DNA from: Pseudomonadota bacterium
GTDB taxonomy: Bacteria > Pseudomonadota > Alphaproteobacteria > Caulobacterales > Caulobacteraceae
Reading direction: 5' to 3'
Length of the DNA stretch: 64,000 nucleotides
NCBI GenBank assembly: GCA_963205025.1
Contig: CAUJHO010000061.1
Coordinates: 1 to 64,000 of the forward strand
Below the pieces are notes generated by a model that saw nothing but the letters and a program-made list of their open reading frames with translations, was not told the origin of the DNA and ran no database searches. The translations under genes were made by a program, and so were the position numbers. This document shows, in pieces, positions 7,391-16,044 of the stretch. How positions within the stretch are numbered: position 1 is the stretch's first letter; each line of letters begins with the position of its first letter.

Positions 7391-9190
7391 ATGTCGTGGC
7401 TCAAGATCAGTCTGGTATCGGTTCTGTCGCTGGCGACGGCGACCTCGGGGGCCCTGGCCCAATCCGCCAGCCCGGCCCCGGTCGGCCCGACCCGCGCCCT
7501 CGACGGCGAGGCGACACCGGCGGCGTGCGAACCGTTCGGCTATCGACTTCAGGACCGCCACACCGATGGCTGGACCGCCACACCGATGGTGGCGACGGCC
7601 CCCGGGATGACCTATGGCGGCCCCCCGCCACCTCCGGCACCACCGCCTCCGCCGCCGCCGCCACCGCCGCCGCCGCCGGCCTATTCGCCTCGCCTGCAGT
7701 CCGGGGTCGCCGATCAGGCCTTCGTCACCGGCGCGCGCATCGGCGGCGTCGCCGGGATCGTTGCGCCCGGTCCCCAGCAGCCCGGCGACACCGAGCGCTA
7801 CCCCGACGCCCCGACCAATGCCGTGGTCGTCGCAGCCGAAAATCCGGTCTCGACCCTGGCCATCGATGTCGACACCGCCAGCTATTCAAACGTCCGCCGG
7901 TTCCTCAATGACGGCAGCCTGCCGCCGCGCGATGCCGTGCGCGTCGAGGAGATGATCAACTATTTCGACTATGACTATGCCCGTCCGCGCAGCCGTACCG
8001 AGCCCTTTGCGGTCTTCACCGAGGTGACGGCCAGTCCCTGGGCCGAGGGTCGCCAGATCCTGCACGTCGGGCTTCAGGGCTATGAGCTGGACCGGGCCGA
8101 GCGGCCGCCGCTGAACCTGGTGTTCCTGATCGATGTGTCCGGATCGATGTCGCCGGCCGATCGCCTGCCGCTGGCACAACAGGCACTGAACACCCTGATC
8201 GATCAACTACGGCCCCAGGACCGGGTCGGCATCGTCGTCTATGCCGGGGCCGCCGGGGCGGTGCTGCAACCGACGCCGGGGGATCAGCGCCTGCGCATGC
8301 GCTGCGCCGTCAATGCCCTGCACGCCGGCGGCTCGACCGCGGGCGGTCAGGGCCTGGCCCTGGCCTATCAGATGGCCCAGGCCAACTTCGACCGGGATCG
8401 GGTCAATCGGGTGGTGCTGTTGACCGACGGCGATTTCAACGTCGGCGTCACCTCCGACCAGCGGCTCGAAGACTTCGTGGCCGAGCGCCGTGAGAGCGGC
8501 GTCTATCTGTCGGTCTATGGTTTCGGGCGCGGCAACTACAATGACGGCCTGATGCAGACCATCGCCCAGGCCGGCAACGGTACGGCGGCCTATGTCGACA
8601 GTTTGACCGAGGCCAACCGCCTGTTCCGCGACGACTTCTCAGGCTCGATCTTCCCCATCGCCGACGATGTGAAGGTGCAGATCGAGTTCAATCCGGCCCA
8701 GGTCGCCGAGTGGCGGCTGATCGGCTACGAGACGCGCCTGCTGAACCGCGAGGACTTCAACAACAATGAGGTCGACGCCGGCGACGCCGGATCGGGGGCG
8801 ACCGTCACGGCCCTGTATGAAATCACCCCGGTCGGCGGCCCGACCCAGGTCGATCCCCTGCGCTATGCCGTGCCGTCCACCGGATCGCGCGACGGCGAGC
8901 TGGCCTTTGTGCGGGTGCGCTACAAGCAGCCCGGCGGGGAGGAGTCTCACCTGATGGAACGGGTGGTTCAGGCGCGCACCGTCGCGCCATCGGCCTCGAC
9001 CCGATGGGCCCTGGCCGTCGCCGCCTTCGGCCAGCGCCTGCGCGGCGATCCGTGGCTGTCGGACGACTTCGGCTGGGGCGACATCCAGACCCTGGCCGCC
9101 GGCTCTGTGGGCCGCGATGAAGACGGCCTGCGGCGCGAGTTCGTCGGCCTGGTCGACCGGGCCTCGGAGCTGGAGCGGCGCACGCCCTAG
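7391..9190 (+). CDS. YfbK-like von Willebrand factor A protein with proline-rich linker
   Basis: A 599-residue exported protein. The start MSWLKISLVSVLSLATATSGALAQ gives a signal peptide. After it comes a 60-residue linker with a run of about 20 prolines (7619-7680), then the vWF-A N-terminal domain beginning AENPVSTLAIDVDTASYSNV, a vWA domain with an intact MIDAS DVSGSM motif (DVSGSMSPAD near residue 250), and the DUF3520 C-terminal domain ending in the GWGDIQTLA region. This order is that of E. coli YfbK, whose role is not settled. The linker contains an 18-base direct repeat (7552-7569 and 7572-7589). No MoxR-type partner is adjacent. Confidence 0.85.
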   Translation: MSWLKISLVSVLSLATATSGALAQSASPAPVGPTRALDGEATPAACEPFGYRLQDRHTDGWTATPMVATAPGMTYGGPPPPPAPPPPPPPPPPPPPAYSPRLQSGVADQAFVTGARIGGVAGIVAPGPQQPGDTERYPDAPTNAVVVAAENPVSTLAIDVDTASYSNVRRFLNDGSLPPRDAVRVEEMINYFDYDYARPRSRTEPFAVFTEVTASPWAEGRQILHVGLQGYELDRAERPPLNLVFLIDVSGSMSPADRLPLAQQALNTLIDQLRPQDRVGIVVYAGAAGAVLQPTPGDQRLRMRCAVNALHAGGSTAGGQGLALAYQMAQANFDRDRVNRVVLLTDGDFNVGVTSDQRLEDFVAERRESGVYLSVYGFGRGNYNDGLMQTIAQAGNGTAAYVDSLTEANRLFRDDFSGSIFPIADDVKVQIEFNPAQVAEWRLIGYETRLLNREDFNNNEVDAGDAGSGATVTALYEITPVGGPTQVDPLRYAVPSTGSRDGELAFVRVRYKQPGGEESHLMERVVQARTVAPSASTRWALAVAAFGQRLRGDPWLSDDFGWGDIQTLAAGSVGRDEDGLRREFVGLVDRASELERRTP

Positions 9191-9224
9191 TCGAACCTCG
9201 GCAGGCTGTGGTGCGGGTCCGGGC

Positions 9225-9692
9225 CTAACCCAGGATCTGCATCCCCAGCCATTCGGCGATGAGGGCCGGCTTGTCCGAGCCCTCAACCTCGACGGTGACC
9301 TCATGCTTGATCAGCCAGCGGCCGCCGCCCTTGTCCTCGGCCGACATCAGCTTGAAGCGACCGCGAACGCGCGATCCCGACTTCACCGGCTGGAGAAACC
9401 GAAGCTTGTCGAAGCCGTAGTTCAAGCCCATTGCCACCCCCTCGATCAGAGGCGTGGCCTGATAGCTCATCTGCGACAGCAGGCTCATAGTCAGAAAGCC
9501 GTGCGCGATGGTGCCGCCAAACGGGGTATCCGCCGCACGGATCGGGTCGATGTGGATAAACTGATCGTCCTCGGTGCAGGCGGCGAAGGCGTCGATCCGC
9601 GCCTGGTCGATCAGGATCCAGTCCGAGACCCCGACCTCCTGGCCGACGGCCCCGAGCAGTTGGTCAAGAGGAACGAGGGTCTGACCGTTCAT
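9225..9692 (-). CDS. MaoC family dehydratase
   Basis: Hot-dog-fold (R)-enoyl-CoA hydratase of 155 residues. The hydratase-2 motif is present: TEDDQFIHID with the catalytic Asp and His, then TPFGGTIAHGFLTMSLLS. Proteins of this size act as homodimers on short-chain enoyl-CoA or as uncharacterised thioester hydratases. The start overlaps the stop of the preceding threonine-dehydratase-like gene by ATGA, so the two are translationally coupled, although a shared pathway is not obvious. Confidence 0.88.
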   Translation of the reverse strand: MNGQTLVPLDQLLGAVGQEVGVSDWILIDQARIDAFAACTEDDQFIHIDPIRAADTPFGGTIAHGFLTMSLLSQMSYQATPLIEGVAMGLNYGFDKLRFLQPVKSGSRVRGRFKLMSAEDKGGGRWLIKHEVTVEVEGSDKPALIAEWLGMQILG

Positions 9693-10666
9693 GGGAAGCG
9701 TCCTTCGATAATCCGGGAAAACAGGGCCGGGCCCACATTGCCGCCCGACAGGAGGATGGCCGTGGTCCGGCCCTCGGTCGACACCTTGCCGGCCAGCAGC
9801 GCCGCCAGCGACACCGCCCCGCCCGGCTCGACCACCAGTTTGAGGGTCTTGAAGGCATAGGCGACGGCGGCGGCGACCTCTTCGTCGGTGACGCTGACGG
9901 CCCGTTCCAGCCGCCGCTGATTGATCGGAAAGGTCAGCTCGCCCGGGATCGGCGTCATCAGGGCATCACAGATGGACTTGCCGGTCGGATCGACACCGAT
10001 CCGCTCTCCCGCCGCCAGCGACCGGGCCGTGTCGTCATAGAGCGCCGGCTCGACCCCGATCACCGCAGTCTCGGGGCTGCGCGCCTCGAACGCCAGGTTC
10101 AGTCCTGCGATCAGCCCACCGCCGGAACAGCCGCTCAGCAGTTGGTCGATCGGCGCATCGGCCTGTTCCAGAATCTCAAGCCCCGCTGTCCCCTGGCCGG
10201 CGATGACGAACGGGTCGTCGAACGGCGGCACCAGGACCGAGCCGTGCTGAGCCGCAATGGCCGCGCCGAGGGCCTCGCGGCTCTCGGAATAACGGTCGTA
10301 CATCCTGACTTCGCCGCCGTGTTCGCGCACGCCGGCGATCTTGATGGCCGGGCTGTCGGCCGGCATCACGATGATGGCGCGCGTGCCCAGCAGCCTTGCC
10401 GCCGCCGCCACCGCCTGGGCGTGGTTGCCCGACGAATAGGCCACGACGCCGCGGACCTTCTCCGCCTCGCTCAGCCGCGCGATCCGGTTATAGGCCCCGC
10501 GAAACTTGAAGGCCCCGATGACCTGGAGGGTCTCGGCCTTCATCAGCACCCGCCCGCCCAGCCGGTCGTTCAGGGCCGGGCTTTCGATCAGGGGCGTACG
10601 CACGGCATGGCCCTTGATAACGCGCGCGGCGTCGATCACATCGTCGAAGGTCGTGAGCTTGGTCAT
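9689..10666 (-). CDS. threonine/serine dehydratase-like PLP enzyme, short form
   Basis: Fold-type II PLP enzyme of 325 residues. The PLP lysine is in GAFKFRGAYNR (residue about 54) and the phosphate-binding glycine loop in GCSGGGLIAGL; SSGNHAQAVA is the substrate loop of threonine ammonia-lyase and serine racemase. It lacks the C-terminal ACT domain of biosynthetic IlvA, so it is the catabolic or serine-racemase-like form. Deamination of threonine to 2-oxobutyrate is the most likely reaction; serine racemase or hydroxyaspartate ammonia-lyase cannot be excluded from sequence alone. Coupled to the MaoC gene by a 4-base overlap. Confidence 0.82.
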   Translation of the reverse strand: MTKLTTFDDVIDAARVIKGHAVRTPLIESPALNDRLGGRVLMKAETLQVIGAFKFRGAYNRIARLSEAEKVRGVVAYSSGNHAQAVAAAARLLGTRAIIVMPADSPAIKIAGVREHGGEVRMYDRYSESREALGAAIAAQHGSVLVPPFDDPFVIAGQGTAGLEILEQADAPIDQLLSGCSGGGLIAGLNLAFEARSPETAVIGVEPALYDDTARSLAAGERIGVDPTGKSICDALMTPIPGELTFPINQRRLERAVSVTDEEVAAAVAYAFKTLKLVVEPGGAVSLAALLAGKVSTEGRTTAILLSGGNVGPALFSRIIEGRFP

Positions 10667-10709
10667 GGGCCCGTTCTAGCCGAAACTGCCCCCGGCGAAA
10701 GGGAGACGC

Positions 10710-12197
10710 ATGGCCGATCTGATCCTCGCCCTCGATCAGGGCACGACCTCGACGCGGGCGATTGTCTTTGATCCCGTCGCCTGGCGACCCGTGGCCACGG
10801 CTCAGATGCCGCTGGAGCAGCACTTCCCACATCCCGGCTGGGTCGAACACGACGCCGATGAGGTCTGGCGCGCGGCGCTGCAGGTCTGCCGCGAGGCCAT
10901 CGACCAGGCCGGCGGGCCAGATCGGATCGCCACGCTCGGCCTGACCAACCAGCGCGAAACCACCGTCCTGTGGGAGCGCGCCACAGGCCGGCCGCTGCAC
11001 CGCGCCATCGTCTGGCAGGACCGCCGCACCGCCGCCGTCACCGACGCCCTGAAGGCCGGCGGCCACGAGCCGATGATCCAGGCCGCGACCGGCCTGGTGC
11101 TCGATCCCTATTTCTCGGCCTCCAAGATCGCCTGGCTGCTCGACCATATTGACGGTGCCCGCGTCCGCGCCGAGGCGGGCGATCTGTGCGCCGGCACCAT
11201 CGACGCCTGGCTGATGTTCAAGCTGACGGGTGGCCAATGCCATGTCACAGACGTCACCAATGCCTCGCGCACCAGTCTGTTCGACCTGACCACCCTGAGC
11301 TGGCGTGACGATCTGCTGGCCCTGTTCAACGTCCCGCGCGCGGTGCTGCCCGAGGTCGTGCCCAGCGCCGGCCCGTTTGGTGAGACGCCGCCAGAGCTGT
11401 TCGGTCAGCCGATCCCCATCACCGGCTGCGCCGGCGATCAGCAGGCGGCGTTGGTCGGCCACGGGGCCCTGACGCCAGGCGCGACCAAGATCACCTATGG
11501 CACCGGGGCCTTTCTGGTGGCCCACACCGGCGATCGGCCCGTGGCCTCGACCAACCGGCTGTTGTCGACGGTCGCCTATCAGGCCGGGGGTCAGACCGCC
11601 TATGCGTTGGAAGGCTCGATCTTCTCGGCCGGCTCGACCGTGCAGTGGCTGCGCGATGCGATGGGCGCGGTCGGCCATAGCCGCGAGACGGAGGCGGTGG
11701 CGCAGGCCCTGCCCGACAATGGCGGGGTTTATCTGGTGCCGGGCTTCACCGGCCTGGGCGCGCCCTTCTGGGAGGCCGAGGCGCGCGGGGCCGTCTTCGG
11801 CCTGACCCGCGATGCCGGACCGGCCAATATCGTGCGCGCCGGTCTGGAGGCCATGGCCTATCAGACTCGCGATCTGATCGACGCGCTGAAGGCCGACGGT
11901 GCGCCCGCGCCGCGCCGTCTCCGGGTCGACGGCGGCGTCACCGCAAACGGCTGGGTCATGCAGTTCCTGGCCGACATCACCGATTGCGAGGTCGAACGCC
12001 CCGCCTATCAGGAGATGACGGCGCTGGGTGCGGCCCGCCTCGCCGCGCTGGGGGCCGGTCTCATCGACACCCTGGATCAGCCGCCGTCCGGCGAACCGGC
12101 CCTCTGGTCCCCCTCCATGACCGAGGCCGAGCGCGCCCGCCTCCTGGCCGGCTGGGATGCCGCCGTGGCGGGGTGTCTGGCGAATGCGAGAGCTTGA
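10710..12197 (+). CDS. glpK: glycerol kinase
   Basis: FGGY-family kinase, 495 residues, phosphorylating glycerol to sn-glycerol 3-phosphate. N-terminal ATP-site motif LALDQGTTSTRAIVFD, the substrate segment TNQRETTVLWERATG, and the C-terminal GGVTANGWVMQFLADI region are all as in GlpK. AAGGGAG sits 8 bases before the ATG. No glpF, glpD or glpR is adjacent, so glycerol uptake and oxidation genes must lie elsewhere. It is followed by a repeat-rich 249-base gap. Confidence 0.95.
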   Translation: MADLILALDQGTTSTRAIVFDPVAWRPVATAQMPLEQHFPHPGWVEHDADEVWRAALQVCREAIDQAGGPDRIATLGLTNQRETTVLWERATGRPLHRAIVWQDRRTAAVTDALKAGGHEPMIQAATGLVLDPYFSASKIAWLLDHIDGARVRAEAGDLCAGTIDAWLMFKLTGGQCHVTDVTNASRTSLFDLTTLSWRDDLLALFNVPRAVLPEVVPSAGPFGETPPELFGQPIPITGCAGDQQAALVGHGALTPGATKITYGTGAFLVAHTGDRPVASTNRLLSTVAYQAGGQTAYALEGSIFSAGSTVQWLRDAMGAVGHSRETEAVAQALPDNGGVYLVPGFTGLGAPFWEAEARGAVFGLTRDAGPANIVRAGLEAMAYQTRDLIDALKADGAPAPRRLRVDGGVTANGWVMQFLADITDCEVERPAYQEMTALGAARLAALGAGLIDTLDQPPSGEPALWSPSMTEAERARLLAGWDAAVAGCLANARA

Positions 12198-12203
12198 TTC
12201 TCC

Positions 12204-12219
12204 TCCCCATTCGTGGGGA
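12204..12219. terminator. hairpin TCCCCA-TTCG-TGGGGA after glpK
   Basis: A perfect 6-base stem closed by a TTCG tetraloop, seven bases after the glpK stop. There is no T-tract, so it may be a Rho-assisted or processing hairpin, or simply part of the dispersed repeat block that follows. Confidence 0.4.
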
Positions 12220-12232
12220 AGCGCTCAGAAAC

Positions 12233-12399
12233 CCTTCTCCCCTTGCGGGAGAAGGTGGGCCGCGCAGCGGGTCGGATGAGGGGTGGACGACTGTCTCCGG
12301 CTGCAGCGTGCCAAGCCCACCCACGGACCCCGATGGTTCGGAGCGACCCCTCATCCGTCAGTCCTTCGGACTGCCACCTTCTCCCGCAAGGGGAGAAGG
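12233..12399. repeat. long inverted repeat of an alphaproteobacterial palindromic element
   Basis: Two 23-base palindromic units face each other: 12233-12255 (CCTTCTCCCCTTGCGGGAGA then AGG) and 12377-12399, its exact reverse complement. The outer arms extend inwards: GGATGAGGGGT near 12274 pairs with ACCCCTCATCC near 12346, so the whole block can fold into one long stem with side hairpins. A related hairpin lies at 61712-61740. Such CTTCTCCC/GGGAGAAGG units are scattered between genes in many alphaproteobacterial genomes. It fills most of the gap 12198-12446. Confidence 0.75.
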
Positions 12400-12446
12400 A
12401 AACCGTGACCCTTCACCGCGCACCCCACACCCTCTAGAACTGCCCC

Positions 12447-13514
12447 ATGACCGACCCCGCCGCCGACGCCTTCTCCGGTTCCAAGCCCGTCGATGAGCGG
12501 CTGCGTTTCGATGAGGCGGCGCTGGAACGCTGGATGGCCGCCACCCTCGCCGATTTTGCCGGCCCCCTGACGGTCCGCCAGTTCAAGGGCGGCCAGTCCA
12601 ACCCGACCTATCTGATCACCACGCCGGGCCGCGACTATGTGCTGCGGCGCAAGCCGCCCGGTGTGCTATTGCCGTCGGCCCATGCGGTCGATCGCGAGTT
12701 CCGCGTGATCTCGGCGCTCCACGCCGCCGGCTATCCGGTGGCCCGCCCCTGGGGCCTGTGCGAGGACCCTGAGGTCATCGGCACGGCCTTCTATGTCATG
12801 GAGCGGGTCGAGGGGCGGGTGCTGTGGAATCTGGGCCTGCCGGACCAGACCCCGGCCGAACGGCGCGCCATCTATGAGGCCCAGGTCGACGCCCTGGCCG
12901 ACCTGCACGGCTATGAGCCCGAGGCCATCGGCCTGGGCGACTATGGCAAGGCCGGCAACTATTTTGCCCGCCAGGTCGGGCGCTGGACCAAACAGTATCG
13001 GGCGTCCGAGACCGAGCGCATCCCGGCCATGGACCGGCTGATCGACTGGCTGCCGCAAGGCCTGCCCGAAGACGGCCCGGCCCGCATCGTCCACGGCGAC
13101 TTCCGCCTGGATAATCTGATCCTGGCCCCCGACCGGGCCGAGGTCCGCGCCGTGCTGGACTGGGAGCTGTCGACCCTGGGCGATCCCTTGGCCGACATCA
13201 GCTATTTCCTGATCGCCTGGGTGATCCCGTCGACCGAGCGCAACGGCCTGGCCGGATTGGACCTGGCCGCGCTGGGCATTCCGTCCATGGATGAGGTCAT
13301 CGCCCGCTATTGTGCGCGCACGGGCCGCGAAGGCCTGCCCCAGCTGGACTGGCTGCTCAGCTACAATCTGTTCCGCCTGGCCGCCATCTGTCAGGGCATC
13401 GGCGGACGGGTCCGCGACGGCACCGCCGCCAGCCCCCACGCCGCCGCCATGGCCGCCCGCGTCAAGCCGCTGTCCGCCGGAGCCTGGCATTTCGCCCAGA
13501 GGGCGGGGGCGTGA
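12447..13514 (+). CDS. APH-family phosphotransferase (ACAD10-like)
   Basis: Aminoglycoside-phosphotransferase/choline-kinase fold of 355 residues. The catalytic loop is IVHGDFRLDNLIL (HGD-x4-N) and the Mg-binding segment AVLDWELSTLGDPLADISY. This subgroup resembles the kinase part of eukaryotic ACAD10/11, which phosphorylates 4-hydroxyacyl-CoAs, and its bacterial relatives usually sit near acyl-CoA dehydrogenases; the physiological substrate here is unknown and no acyl-CoA dehydrogenase is adjacent. Its TGA overlaps the GTG start of the next gene. Confidence 0.85.
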   Translation: MTDPAADAFSGSKPVDERLRFDEAALERWMAATLADFAGPLTVRQFKGGQSNPTYLITTPGRDYVLRRKPPGVLLPSAHAVDREFRVISALHAAGYPVARPWGLCEDPEVIGTAFYVMERVEGRVLWNLGLPDQTPAERRAIYEAQVDALADLHGYEPEAIGLGDYGKAGNYFARQVGRWTKQYRASETERIPAMDRLIDWLPQGLPEDGPARIVHGDFRLDNLILAPDRAEVRAVLDWELSTLGDPLADISYFLIAWVIPSTERNGLAGLDLAALGIPSMDEVIARYCARTGREGLPQLDWLLSYNLFRLAAICQGIGGRVRDGTAASPHAAAMAARVKPLSAGAWHFAQRAGA

Positions 13515-14779
13515 GACCTGACCGGCGCGCATTCGGTCTCGGCGCCCTGGGCGCCGGATTGTCGCTCGGTCTGCCGGCCGTGGCCCGAACCCCGCTCAGC
13601 ACCTGGGACCGTTGGTTCAACGAAGGTCGCTACCTTCCCCAGTATCTTGAGCTGAAAGCTCGGGTCGAAGCGGGCGAACAGGCCGCGCAAGGCCAACTGG
13701 TCCAGTTCGCAGCCTTTCTCGGCGACGAGGCGACGGCGATCGGCCTGACCGAGGCGCCGCCAGCCGCTTCGGCGCCTCGGCCCGACCTCCGCAACGCCAC
13801 CAGCCAGGACGCCGTGGACGCCATCGCCGAGCGCGCGCGCAGCGCGCGCGTGGTGATCCTCAATGAGGCGCACAATGTGTCCGGCCACAGAGGCTTCGCG
13901 GGCCGGGTCATGCGGGCGCTAGGAGACGCAGGGTTCGACTGGCTGGCGGCAGAGACCTTTGGCAACCACGCGGACGAGGGCGCGCCGTCGATTCGGGGCT
14001 ATCGGCAAGGCACGCCGTTCGGGCTGAGCTATGGCCACTACACCGCCGATCCGGTCTTTGCTGAGTTGGTGCGCGAGGCGGCGCAGCGCGGTTATCGCTT
14101 CGCAGCCTACGAACAGCGCATGGACCAGGAAGCGCCCGCCTCGGCGGACGGCTTTGAACAAATCGCGGCTCGCGAACAAGCACAGGCCGAAAACCTGGCG
14201 GCGGTCCTCCAAGCCAATCCTGAGGCTCGTATGCTCGTCCTGGTCGGCTATTCGCACGCCATGGAGATCGAGGGGCCGCGGGGAGCCTGGTTTGCGGCCC
14301 GGTTGAAAGCCCTGACAGGAATCGACCCCCTAACCGTAGAGCAATCCTTCAACTGGCCGGCCCTCGATCCGGCGAATGACGCGCCTCATGTCGCCGCCGT
14401 CCTCGAACAGTTCCGCCCGACGACCCCCATCGCCGTTTGGAACTACGGTCAGATGGTGGCGACGCCGACCTATGCCGGTCGCATGGATCTGTCCGTCTTC
14501 CACCCGAGATACGCCCCCGCCCATGGGAGACCCGGATGGTTGGCGAACGATCCCCAACGCCGCGCGCTCAGCGTAGAGCTTCCGTCGTTCGAGGGGCCGA
14601 CCCTGATTCAGGCCCTGCGCGCCACCGAAGGGCCCGGCGGCGTCCCAGCTGATCAGTTCCTTCTGGAGCCAGGCCAGCGCGAAGCCACGCTGCTGCTGCG
14701 TCCGCACCGATATTTTTTGCGCCTGGAGATGCAGGAAGGATTCACGCCAGCTTTTTCGATACTCGACGTGGAGGCCTAA
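13511..14779 (+). CDS. Tat-exported ChaN/erythromycin-esterase-like protein
   Basis: A 422-residue protein starting at GTG within GTGA, which overlaps the stop of the kinase gene. The N-terminus VRPDRRAFGLGALGAGLSLG is a twin-arginine signal (RRAFGL). The core has VVILNEAHNVSGHRGF, WLAAETFG, AAYEQR and MLVLVGYSHAMEI; the spacing of NEAH, the acidic/His pair and the YSHA segment recalls the EreA/ChaN/TIKI superfamily of haem-binding proteins and metal-dependent hydrolases. Assignment to that superfamily is from motif layout only. The C-terminal 130 residues are unassigned. Function unknown; periplasmic location is likely. Confidence 0.6.
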   Translation: MRPDRRAFGLGALGAGLSLGLPAVARTPLSTWDRWFNEGRYLPQYLELKARVEAGEQAAQGQLVQFAAFLGDEATAIGLTEAPPAASAPRPDLRNATSQDAVDAIAERARSARVVILNEAHNVSGHRGFAGRVMRALGDAGFDWLAAETFGNHADEGAPSIRGYRQGTPFGLSYGHYTADPVFAELVREAAQRGYRFAAYEQRMDQEAPASADGFEQIAAREQAQAENLAAVLQANPEARMLVLVGYSHAMEIEGPRGAWFAARLKALTGIDPLTVEQSFNWPALDPANDAPHVAAVLEQFRPTTPIAVWNYGQMVATPTYAGRMDLSVFHPRYAPAHGRPGWLANDPQRRALSVELPSFEGPTLIQALRATEGPGGVPADQFLLEPGQREATLLLRPHRYFLRLEMQEGFTPAFSILDVEA

Positions 14780-15387
14780 TCCTCCACCCGCCGCACCCGC
14801 TGGATCTCGATGCGCGGCTCCAGCATCTGACCCCGCATGACGCCCTCGCCTTCGGTGGCCGAGACCGGAGCGGCCAGGATGGCGCGCACCACCTCCATGC
14901 CCTGAACCACCCGTCCGAAGACGGCGTAGCCCAGATTGTCGCCGGCCGCTGCCGGGCGCGCGTCCAGATAGGTCATGTCGCCGACCATGACGGTGAAATC
15001 GCCCGCCGCCGTGCCCGGCTCGAACCGCGGCATCGACAGGGCGCCGTCGGTGTGGCTCAGGCCCGTTTCGGTGGTCGGCTCGTGGGCGATGGGCGGCAAC
15101 GTCCGCTCGCGATCCTGATTGGTCCCGCCCTGGATCAGGCCTGAGCCGCCGTAGCCCTGCATGGCCCGGTAGAAGGTGGTGCCCTCAAACCGGCCCTGAT
15201 CGACATAGGCCAGAAAGTTGGCCGCCGTAATCGGTGCACGGGCTGTATCTACCTCGACAGTGAAGGTCCCCAGCGAGGTCTGGATGGCCACGCGCGGAAG
15301 TGCCTCGGGCGACGTCTCCTGAGCCCGGGCGACCGGAGCCGCCAGCACCAGACAGGTCAGAAGCGCCAGAAAGATGCGTCGGTACAT
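14776..15387 (-). CDS. cyclophilin-type peptidylprolyl isomerase, periplasmic
   Basis: A 203-residue precursor. The start MYRRIFLALLTCLVLAAPVARA gives a signal peptide and has GGGAGG upstream; an earlier in-frame Met is therefore not used. The cyclophilin domain has GTFTVEVDTARAPITAANFL, FEGTTFYRAM and YAVFGRVVQGMEVV. The canonical FHR is FYR here, so the arginine is kept but the His is Tyr, as in several bacterial periplasmic members. It folds exported proteins around proline. Last of a leftward set after the deacetylase and histidine-phosphatase genes, and convergent with the ChaN-like gene (CTAA overlap). Confidence 0.85.
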   Translation of the reverse strand: MYRRIFLALLTCLVLAAPVARAQETSPEALPRVAIQTSLGTFTVEVDTARAPITAANFLAYVDQGRFEGTTFYRAMQGYGGSGLIQGGTNQDRERTLPPIAHEPTTETGLSHTDGALSMPRFEPGTAAGDFTVMVGDMTYLDARPAAAGDNLGYAVFGRVVQGMEVVRAILAAPVSATEGEGVMRGQMLEPRIEIQRVRRVED

Positions 15388-15404
15388 GGCCTGCCTCCCG
15401 GGTT

Positions 15405-16028
15405 TCAGCGCTTCTCGAATTTGCGCCCGCACCAGTATTTGAAGCCGCGATCACGGGTGCAGCGCCAGCCCCGCCGGGTCAGCTCCATGCCGACCATGCC
15501 GTTGAAGAAGCCATGGGCCACGACCATCACATCGGTCCCCTCGGCGGCGCGGGCCTCCAGCAGGTCGGCGGCGCGGCGGGCGCGGTCCTTGGCTTCGTCG
15601 CGGCTTTCCTCACCCTCGCCGTGGTGATCGAAGGCCCACCACCAGATCCGCGCGATCACGCCCCAGGCCCGGGGCCCCACCTTGAACCAGGTCGGGAATT
15701 TCGGGGGTGGCAGCGGAGCCTCGATGAACAGCTCGTCCTGGGTCATCGACCGGCCGCCGGCAACCGCCTGGGCCGTCTCGACCGCCCGTCGGCGCGTCGA
15801 ATGATAGATCACCGAGTGGCGCGCCTGTTCGACCAGACAGTCGGGCGGCACCTGGCCGGGCAGGAGGCCGCCGATCTCATAGCGCGCCCACCAGTCCACA
15901 TAGCCGTCGGCCGTCAGCTTGACCCTGCGCGACAGGGCCGGCTCACCGTGACGCGCCAGCACGATCCCGCCCGATTGTGCAGGGGCGAGCGACGAGCCTT
16001 CGGCACGAATAGGAGCCGTCTCAGTCAT
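15405..16028 (-). CDS. histidine phosphatase family protein
   Basis: A 207-residue phosphoglycerate-mutase-like phosphatase. The phosphohistidine motif is IVLARHGEPAL and the second His is in MVVAHGFFNGMVG; the intervening SVIYHSTRRRAVETAQA is the conserved phosphate-pocket arginine region. The substrate cannot be inferred. It lies 16 bases after the deacetylase-like gene and 17 bases before the cyclophilin gene, all leftward, suggesting one transcript. Confidence 0.82.
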   Translation of the reverse strand: MTETAPIRAEGSSLAPAQSGGIVLARHGEPALSRRVKLTADGYVDWWARYEIGGLLPGQVPPDCLVEQARHSVIYHSTRRRAVETAQAVAGGRSMTQDELFIEAPLPPPKFPTWFKVGPRAWGVIARIWWWAFDHHGEGEESRDEAKDRARRAADLLEARAAEGTDVMVVAHGFFNGMVGMELTRRGWRCTRDRGFKYWCGRKFEKR

Positions 16029-16044
16029 AGGCGGGGTCCGGCCC

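Noticed and set aside
10710..12197. glp operon or glycerol regulon
   Set aside because: glpK stands alone; neighbours are a dehydratase pair and a repeat block, with no glpF, glpD or glpR.
15405..16028. Histidine phosphatase as a second phosphoglycerate mutase
   Set aside because: The RHGE(S)xxN context and mutase-specific ERHYG segment are missing; only the phosphatase core is there, and a true gpmA is at 39816.
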